A stretch of DNA of 64,000 nt from an uncultured Anaerolineae bacterium (lineage in GTDB: Bacteria > Chloroflexota > Anaerolineae > Anaerolineales > Villigracilaceae). The translations under genes were made by a program, and so were the position numbers. The first letter of the stretch is position 1, and each line of letters starts with the position of its first letter. Location of the stretch: NCBI GenBank assembly GCA_903822545.1, contig CAIJPN010000178.1, positions 1 to 64,000 of the forward strand, in the 5' to 3' direction. Shown piece by piece: positions 58,289 to 64,000 of the stretch. Below the pieces are notes generated by a model, which saw only the letters and a list, made by a program, of their open reading frames with translations, made no database searches and was not told the origin of the DNA.

Positions 58289-58843
58289 TTACCTGGCAGC
58301 CGGCCTGAACACTTCAAAACCATCGCCCCGGTCACAGATCAAAACATCCCGCGCTTCCAACCCAATACGAAAGCAAACATAAATATCGCCAACCGCCCCC
58401 GAAGCATTAACCACCATCCCAAAGAAAACCAACCCGGCCCAAAATACCGGCAAAAATGGCACCAGCAGCATCCCCACCAGCGACAACACCACCAGCGGAG
58501 CCAGCCCAACAGCCAGATACGGCCACTTGGGAAAATACCAGCCCGGCATGGCCGCATAAAGATAGCCAACACCATACCCAAACTGCGGCCTATGACGTGA
58601 AAACCACCAGAAAAACGCCCCGTGCACCAGTTCATGGGCTGTCATCCATACAGCCAGCGTCACAAGCAGGAGCAGAGAGAATACCAGCAGGGTTGGCTGC
58701 GGGGCAGACTCAAACTCAAGCAATTCAGCCGAAAGCGCCGGGCGCGCCAGGGTGAGATAAAGCCAGAACAGCCAGCCAAAACCCACCAGCAGCAGCACAC
58801 CAAAAAGCTGGAGGGTGAGATTCAGGCGCAAGTCCTTCTTCAT
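58289..58843 (-). CDS. DUF3267-like putative zinc peptidase, membrane-embedded
   Basis: 184 residues from ATG 58843, where a perfect GGAGGT lies 6 nt upstream; an ATG at 58897 has none. Four or more TM helices. HExxH in MTAHELVHGAFFWW and a distal N-x2-G-x3-D in VVNASGAVGDIY match DUF3267 zincins. Possibly an intramembrane protease; substrate unknown. The upstream ribF gene ends 51 nt before its ATG, so the two are probably co-transcribed. Confidence 0.78.
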   Translation of the reverse strand: MKKDLRLNLTLQLFGVLLLVGFGWLFWLYLTLARPALSAELLEFESAPQPTLLVFSLLLLVTLAVWMTAHELVHGAFFWWFSRHRPQFGYGVGYLYAAMPGWYFPKWPYLAVGLAPLVVLSLVGMLLVPFLPVFWAGLVFFGMVVNASGAVGDIYVCFRIGLEARDVLICDRGDGFEVFRPAAR

Positions 58844-58893
58844 ATCCACCTCCCACGCCAGGGAGTAGGATTCGGGCAGGGTTTGGGTGGGAT

Positions 58894-59811
58894 TCATAGC
58901 AGCGATTTCCCGCGCTCAATATCGGCACGGATTTGGGCGATCAGGGCATCCACCGATGCAAATTTCTGCTCGCCGCGCAGGTATTCGATGAATTCGAGCC
59001 TGACGGTTTTGCCATATAAATCCTGGTGATAATCCAGCAGGTGCGCTTCTACACGCGGGGCTACGATGCCTTCGGTGAAGGTGGGCCGCAGGCCAATGTT
59101 GACTACTGAGCGGTACGCCTGCCCATCCACATAGGCGCGGCAGGCGTAGACGCCATAAGCAGGCAAGAGTTTTCCTTCGGGCACATCCACATTGGCGGTG
59201 GGGATGCCTATTGTGCGCCCGCGCCCATCGCCAGGGATGACCGGGCCGCTGGCAGAGTAGGGGCGTCCGAGGCGGGCGGCAGCGAGAGTCACTTCCCCGG
59301 CGGCAATATTTTGGCGGATGGCGGTGGAGGAAAGTATCTCGTTATTTAAACGAATGGCAGTCACAGGTCGGACAAAATACCCCAAAGACAGGCCGATTTC
59401 GGTTAAACGGTCAACGGTTCCAGCGCGGTTGCGGCCCAGGGCGGTGTCATATCCCACCAAAAGCTGGTGTAGGCCTGTATGTTTTTTCAGGTCGGCCATG
59501 AAATCTTCAGCGGACTGGCTGGCAAATTCGCGGGTGAAAGGTTGGGTGATAAAAGCATCCAGACCCAGCGATGCCAGGGTTTCGGCGCGCTCATTGAGCG
59601 TAGTCAGGCACTTCAGGTTGCGCCCGCCGAGCACGTTGGCCGGGTGCGGGTAGAAGGTGAGCACCACCGCCGGGCTGCCGCTGGCGCGCGCGCCATCTAC
59701 AAGCTGGCGGATGATTTCGCGGTGGCCGAGATGCACGCCATCGAAGATGCCGATGGTCAGCCAGGCATTTTGAAGTTGGGAATCTTGCAGGGATGGGATG
59801 ATTTGCATCAT
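58894..59811 (-). CDS. ribF: Bifunctional riboflavin kinase / FAD synthetase
   Basis: 305 residues. N-terminal FMN adenylyltransferase: TIGIFDGVHLGHREII and VVLTFYPHPANVLGG; C-terminal flavokinase: GDGRGRTIGIPTANVDVPEG, VVNIGLRPTF. Makes FMN and FAD. It follows truB in the translation cluster, a common bacterial order. Confidence 0.95.
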   Translation of the reverse strand: MMQIIPSLQDSQLQNAWLTIGIFDGVHLGHREIIRQLVDGARASGSPAVVLTFYPHPANVLGGRNLKCLTTLNERAETLASLGLDAFITQPFTREFASQSAEDFMADLKKHTGLHQLLVGYDTALGRNRAGTVDRLTEIGLSLGYFVRPVTAIRLNNEILSSTAIRQNIAAGEVTLAAARLGRPYSASGPVIPGDGRGRTIGIPTANVDVPEGKLLPAYGVYACRAYVDGQAYRSVVNIGLRPTFTEGIVAPRVEAHLLDYHQDLYGKTVRLEFIEYLRGEQKFASVDALIAQIRADIERGKSLL

Positions 59812-59880
59812 ATTTTAGTATCGGTGGTAGGGGCCAAAAATTCGTTGCGTTTTGCCAGGAAGGGTCACCCTTACAATACA

Positions 59881-59943
59881 ATTGCCACAGAGTCACAGAG
59901 AAACAGAGAAAAAACTCTGTGTCTCCGGGCCTCTGTGGCAAAT
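59881..59943. repeat. CACAGAG-type palindromic repeat between truB and ribF
   Basis: ATTGCCACAGAG ... CTCTGTGGCAAAT, with internal direct ACAGAG units and a CTCTGTGTCTC arm. A type of interspersed element seen in many bacterial genomes. Confidence 0.8.
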
Positions 59944-59962
59944 AATCAATTTGCGTGGCCTG

Positions 59963-60883
59963 TTACGAGAAGAAAACCTTTTTGGGCTGCCATTCCTGGT
60001 TGGTTTCGTCCAGTTCCATCAGGGCCACCAGTTCACCGGCCATGCTGACGCCGCGCACCAGGTTGTTGATGCCGGGGGTAAGGTTGTCAGACTTGGGCAG
60101 GCGGTGACCGTGGCGGACGGCTTCCACCTGGTCGGGGTTGAGTTCGAGCGCGGGCCAGTCGGTGAGCGCTTCGGCGGCAGGAATCAGGTACTGGTACCAG
60201 TTGCCAGCGCGGAAAGATTCTTGCAGCTTGCGCAGCGGCACCGAATCGCGCAGGCTAAAACGTCCGCTTTTGGTGCGACGCAGCCCAACGAGGTACGCGC
60301 CGCAGCCCAGTTTTTCGCCCAGGTCATTGGCCAGCGAACGCACATAGGTGCCCGAAGAGCAGTGAACATCCACCACAACTTCCGGCGGAGCCCATTCCAG
60401 CACTTCCAGATGGTAAACGTTGATCTTGCGCGGGGCAATCTGCACTTCTTCGCCACGGCGGGCCATATCATAGGCGCGGCGGCCTTTGATCTTAACGGCA
60501 GAGTAAGGCGGTGGGGTTTGTTCGATCTCACCGACAAAGGTTTTGAGCACTTCTTCAAACTGGCTTTCGCTCACATTGGGGATAACCGTGCTGGGACGCA
60601 CAAAACGGCCATCAGCATCGAATGTGTCGGTGGATGCGCCCATGCGAATGATGGCCTGGTAGCGTTTGTCGGAGGCTGAAACATATTCGCTCAAGCGCAC
60701 CGCCGGGCCAATCAAGATGACCAGTACGCCCGAAGCGCGCGGGTCGAGAGTACCAGTATGCCCGGCGCGACGGATACCTGTGCCATAACGAATGGCGTTG
60801 ACGACATCGTGGGAGGTCATACCTATCGGTTTATCTACAACGAGAACGCCAGAAATTGCATTTTTTAAGTCTTGGTTATTCAT
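59963..60883 (-). CDS. truB: tRNA pseudouridine-55 synthase TruB
   Basis: 306 residues. GVLVVDKPIGMTSHDVVNAI, catalytic Asp in HTGTLDPRASGVLVILIG, KRYQAIIRMGASTDTFDADG, and YVRSLANDLGEKLGCGAYL. Forms pseudouridine 55 in tRNA T-loops. Leftward cluster with nrnA, rbfA and infB upstream. Confidence 0.96.
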   Translation of the reverse strand: MNNQDLKNAISGVLVVDKPIGMTSHDVVNAIRYGTGIRRAGHTGTLDPRASGVLVILIGPAVRLSEYVSASDKRYQAIIRMGASTDTFDADGRFVRPSTVIPNVSESQFEEVLKTFVGEIEQTPPPYSAVKIKGRRAYDMARRGEEVQIAPRKINVYHLEVLEWAPPEVVVDVHCSSGTYVRSLANDLGEKLGCGAYLVGLRRTKSGRFSLRDSVPLRKLQESFRAGNWYQYLIPAAEALTDWPALELNPDQVEAVRHGHRLPKSDNLTPGINNLVRGVSMAGELVALMELDETNQEWQPKKVFFS

Positions 60884-60913
60884 TTCAGTCTCCTTTTTGA
60901 TAGGGTCCCCCTG

Positions 60914-61867
60914 CTATAAGTTGAGCATCTCGCGCGTGGCGGCAAGCACACGCGGCTGGATCTCTTCCAGCGAGCCGGGAATGTCAGCCCCGGCTGCGGC
61001 GGCATGCCCACCGCCGCCAAACGATTTTGCGATCGGCGAAACATTGATCCCAGATTGCAGCGCGCGCCACGAGATTTTGACCGTGCCATCGGTTTGCTCG
61101 ACAAAAATCATCCCAACGACATGATCGGTAATGGTGGAAATAATGTTGATCAGGTCAGCATCATCGTTGCCGCCATAACCGGTTTCGCGGCGATCGCTCA
61201 GTCTCAACGTGCCATACACAATACTATCTTCCGATTTCAAGCTTGAAAGCCCGGCCCCCCAGTAGCGCGCCGCCGAATATGCACGATAATTCAGCGCGCG
61301 ATTGTAAAGTTCGGGCATATTGATACCCGTTTCCATCAGGGTCGCCATCCGGCGCAGGGAAGATGCAGATGTGTTAGATGTGCGGAACCCAAGCGTATCG
61401 GTGACGATGCCGGTGGTGAGGGCGGCAGCCACCTCGGGCGTGATCGCCAAACCCCACTCTGGCAGGTAGCTGGTAAGCACCTCAGATGTGGCCACTGCTT
61501 CCGCTTCGACCAGGTTGATCTCAGCGAATTTTTCATTCGTCACATGATGGTCGATGTTGATATCCGGTTTGCGCATTTCCTGGAACTGTTTGCCGGTGCG
61601 CTTGAAATCAGCGCAATCGACCGTCACGAACAGGTCAAAACCAGGCTCCGGTTGTTTTTTAATTTGTGCAGCACCCGGCAGGTGTGTAAAAAGCGCCGGA
61701 GCGCCATCGTTAAGCACCATTTGCACGTGTTTCCCGGCATTTTGCAGGGCCAAACCCAAACCAAGCAGTGAACCAATCGCATCGCCATCTGGGCGGATGT
61801 GCGAAACGATTAATATGTTATTTGCAGTCTCAAATTTGGCTTTGATGACGGCATGAATATCTGTCAT
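60914..61867 (-). CDS. nrnA: DHH/DHHA1 phosphoesterase, NrnA-like
   Basis: 317 residues. ILIVSHIRPDGDAIGSLLGL, VTVDCADFKRTGK, DHH triad in NIDHHVTN, TGIVTDTLGFRTSN, and C-terminal DHHA1 GGGGHAAAAGADIPG. NrnA degrades nano-RNAs and dephosphorylates pAp. The order infB-rbfA-nrnA-truB is typical of Gram-positive-like genomes. Confidence 0.93.
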   Translation of the reverse strand: MTDIHAVIKAKFETANNILIVSHIRPDGDAIGSLLGLGLALQNAGKHVQMVLNDGAPALFTHLPGAAQIKKQPEPGFDLFVTVDCADFKRTGKQFQEMRKPDINIDHHVTNEKFAEINLVEAEAVATSEVLTSYLPEWGLAITPEVAAALTTGIVTDTLGFRTSNTSASSLRRMATLMETGINMPELYNRALNYRAYSAARYWGAGLSSLKSEDSIVYGTLRLSDRRETGYGGNDDADLINIISTITDHVVGMIFVEQTDGTVKISWRALQSGINVSPIAKSFGGGGHAAAAGADIPGSLEEIQPRVLAATREMLNL

Positions 61868-61894
61868 TGGGACGCTCTACTCCTGAACCAATTG

Positions 61895-62248
61895 CTATTT
61901 TTTCTCTTCACGCAGCTGCGCTAAAACCTGTTCGATGTGGTCAGCGTTCTCAGGGGTGGGATCCCAGTGGAAACGCAGCCGGGGAAAGGTACGCAGATCG
62001 ATACGGGCCGAAAGCGCCCGGCGGAAGTAACCGCTGGCGCTTTCCATACCGGTTAAAATCTCGGCAGCGCGGGTTTTTCCCTCCACCGCCGAAACATACA
62101 CATCCGCATAAGCCAGTTCGCGGTCTACAGACACATCGGTCACGTAAACCCCGCCCAGGCGCGGGTCACTCATCTCACGAACCAGCATATCCGAAATTTC
62201 TTCGCGGATGCGGTCGGCTATTCTTTGCAGGCGAACACCTGATGGCAT
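61895..62248 (-). CDS. rbfA: Ribosome-binding factor A
   Basis: 117 residues. RLQRIADRIREEISDMLVRE, DPRLGGVYVTDVSVDRELAYADVYV (read as two strands), and RTFPRLRFHWDPTPENADHI are classic RbfA. It matures the 16S rRNA 5' end on the 30S subunit; RsgA (34497-35417) releases it. Confidence 0.95.
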   Translation of the reverse strand: MPSGVRLQRIADRIREEISDMLVREMSDPRLGGVYVTDVSVDRELAYADVYVSAVEGKTRAAEILTGMESASGYFRRALSARIDLRTFPRLRFHWDPTPENADHIEQVLAQLREEKK

Positions 62249-62263
62249 AATCTCTTCCGTAAA

Positions 62264-64000
62264 TTAGCTGGCTTTTTCCATAATGTAAGTTTCAATCACA
62301 TCGCCAACCATAATGTCATTGAAGTTTTTCAAGCCAATACCGCACTCAAACCCTGAACGAACATCACGGACATCTTCCTTTTCGTGCCGGAGGGACGCAA
62401 CTTCGCCTTCGTAAACCAGGTCAGAGCTGCGATACAGGCGCGCTTTGGCATTACGGCGGAGCTCGCCTTCGGTCACGCGGCAGCCCGCAATCTTACCGAC
62501 CTTCGAGATTGGGAAAATCGCCAGCACATGGGCTTTGCCAATTACCCTGGCGACATACTCCGGCTGGAGCATACCCTTGAGGGCCTTTTCGATGTCTTCG
62601 GTCATGCGATAGATGATATCGTACAGGCGGATATCCACGCCTTCGGCTTCAGCCAGGCGACGGGCATTCACATCTGCCTGGACGTTGAAGCCAACGATAA
62701 TGGCCTTGGAGGCCGAAGCCAACATCACATCGTTTTCACCGATGTTCCCAGTTTCATTGTACAAGATATTGACCTTGATATCACCTTTATTCAAGTTATT
62801 GATCTCGGTCACAAGCGGTTCGAGCGAACCCTGCACATCGGCCTTGACGATGAGTTTGAGTTCCTTCACATCACCGGCTTTAAAACGGGCAAACAAGTCT
62901 TCCAATGACATCTTGGATGCAACGGCCTGGTTCTTCTTGGCTTCCTGCCGTCCAAGCACAATTTCGCGCGCTACCCGTTCATTTTCTACCACTTCAAAGA
63001 TTTCACCAGCGCCGGGCACATCGCTCAGGCCCATCACCGAAACCGGGGTAGACGGGCCAGCCTTTTGAACCGGCTTGCCACGATAATCAAACATGGCTTT
63101 CAGGCGGCCCTGGGCCATCCCGGCTACCACTACATTACCATTTTTCAAGGTTCCATTTTGCACCAGGAGCGTTGCAATTACGCCCTTCGACTTATCCAAC
63201 TCGGCCTCGATCACCGTGCCAATGACTTTACCCTGCGGGTTGGCGCGTATGTCGGTGCTATCCGCCACCAGCAGGATCGAAGCCAGCAAATCATCAATGC
63301 CTTTTTTCTGCTTGGCCGAAACCGGCACCACGATGGTGTTGCCGCCCCATTCATCCGGCACCAGTTCCAATTCAGCAAGCTGGTTTTTGACGAAATCGGG
63401 GTTGGCATTGGCCTTATCAATCTTATTCAAGGCCACGATCATCGGCACGCGGGCAGCTTTGGCATGGGCGATGGCTTCGCGGGTTTGCGGCATCACACCA
63501 TCATCGGCGGCCACCACCAGGACGACAATATCTGCGCCCTGGGCGCCACGCGCGCGCATGGCGGTAAATGCTGCATGGCCGGGAGTATCGAGGAACGAAA
63601 TCAGGCGCCCGGCCTTTTCAACCTGGTACGCGCCGATATGCTGGGTAATGCCGCCCGCTTCCCCGCCGGCCACATTGGTCTGGCGGATGGCGTCAAGCAG
63701 CGAGGTCTTGCCGTGATCAACATGACCTAAAATCGTCACAACCGGCGGGCGGGTAACCAGGTCAGCATCTTTTTCACCGGCAATCTTCTGCCGCCAGAGT
63801 GGAACTTCGCCGGTTTCCTTTTTCTGTTCCACTTCCTGCACTTCAGGAACAGCTTCGTACCCAAACTCTGAGGCAACAATCGCCGCCGTATCGAAATCAA
63901 TCATCTGGTTGATGGAAGCCATCACACCATTCATCATCAATTTTTTGATGGCGTCAATTGGGCTGGCACCGATCTTTTGAGCCAGATCGCGCACACTGAT
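62264..64000 (-). CDS. infB: Translation initiation factor IF-2 (5' end cut by window)
   Basis: 578 codons visible, open through 64000 with no clear start, so N-terminal residues lie outside. IF2_N domain (RDLAQKIGASPIDAIKKLMM), then the GTPase: GHVDHGKTSLL (G1), GGITQHIGAYQV (switch I), DTPGHAAFTAM (G3), NKIDKAN (G4); then domains II-IV to KNFNDIMVGDVIETYIMEKA. It delivers initiator tRNA to the 30S subunit. First gene of the leftward cluster seen here. Confidence 0.95.
   Translation of the reverse strand: MSVRDLAQKIGASPIDAIKKLMMNGVMASINQMIDFDTAAIVASEFGYEAVPEVQEVEQKKETGEVPLWRQKIAGEKDADLVTRPPVVTILGHVDHGKTSLLDAIRQTNVAGGEAGGITQHIGAYQVEKAGRLISFLDTPGHAAFTAMRARGAQGADIVVLVVAADDGVMPQTREAIAHAKAARVPMIVALNKIDKANANPDFVKNQLAELELVPDEWGGNTIVVPVSAKQKKGIDDLLASILLVADSTDIRANPQGKVIGTVIEAELDKSKGVIATLLVQNGTLKNGNVVVAGMAQGRLKAMFDYRGKPVQKAGPSTPVSVMGLSDVPGAGEIFEVVENERVAREIVLGRQEAKKNQAVASKMSLEDLFARFKAGDVKELKLIVKADVQGSLEPLVTEINNLNKGDIKVNILYNETGNIGENDVMLASASKAIIVGFNVQADVNARRLAEAEGVDIRLYDIIYRMTEDIEKALKGMLQPEYVARVIGKAHVLAIFPISKVGKIAGCRVTEGELRRNAKARLYRSSDLVYEGEVASLRHEKEDVRDVRSGFECGIGLKNFNDIMVGDVIETYIMEKAS

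Noticed and set aside
1-64000. CRISPR array, prophage or complete insertion sequence
   Set aside because: Direct repeats seen are coding (fliK) or single duplications; no cas, integrase or intact transposase gene is present.

Overview
The window looks like chromosomal DNA of a Chloroflexota bacterium, most likely class Anaerolineae. This rests on gene content: Chloroflexi-style sortase, toastrack and LysM lipoproteins, an ECF sigma/DUF5667 pair, the infB-rbfA-nrnA-truB-ribF order, and many GC-rich dispersed palindromes. Genus cannot be fixed from sequence alone. Coding density is high, genes sit on both strands, and many neighbours overlap by four bases. I see no tRNA, rRNA, CRISPR array, prophage or intact transposon.

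Layout. 1-4010: end of a flagellar hook operon (fliK, flgD, a TIGR02530 gene, flgE), closed by a strong terminator. 4040-8700: a Crp/Fnr regulator, an MBL hydrolase and a PP2C phosphatase coupled to an FHA protein, all on the minus strand. 8980-12592: sortase, a 57-residue membrane protein, a class V aminotransferase and an RlmD-like rRNA methyltransferase carrying an in-frame palindromic insert. 12871-24710: surface-polysaccharide acyltransferase plus GT-C-like protein (lower GC), several small membrane proteins, SlyD, GNAT plus epimerase, a response-regulator pseudogene and a UbiA prenyltransferase. 24762-41679: DMT and CDF transporters, TlyA (a second in-frame insert), TldD/TldE, LysM lipoprotein, DNA polymerase III delta', RsgA, a MecA-type PBP, Maf, Xpt, HIT, and ECF sigma with DUF5667.

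41694-47587 is the most coherent metabolic unit: moaD, a tungsten aldehyde:ferredoxin oxidoreductase, a class II aldolase and lutA-lutB-lutC, transcribed leftward. Together they could take 6-deoxysugar phosphates through lactaldehyde and lactate to pyruvate. Every spacer in this unit, and lutC itself, carries a palindromic repeat. 47588-48181 is a decayed region with an IS256-like transposase remnant.

48182-64000: sugar-phosphate isomerase, half-size ChrA, aldo/keto reductase, Nudix, an Lgt-like protein, a radical SAM protein resembling the tetraether synthase (Tes) family, PfkA, a toastrack lipoprotein, and the translation cluster ribF-truB-nrnA-rbfA-infB, with infB running off the right edge.

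The most unusual features are (1) GC-rich palindromes inserted in frame into conserved genes, once inside an Fe-S cysteine motif; (2) repeated -10 boxes 6-9 nt before start codons, which suggests leaderless mRNAs; and (3) the Tes-like radical SAM gene.
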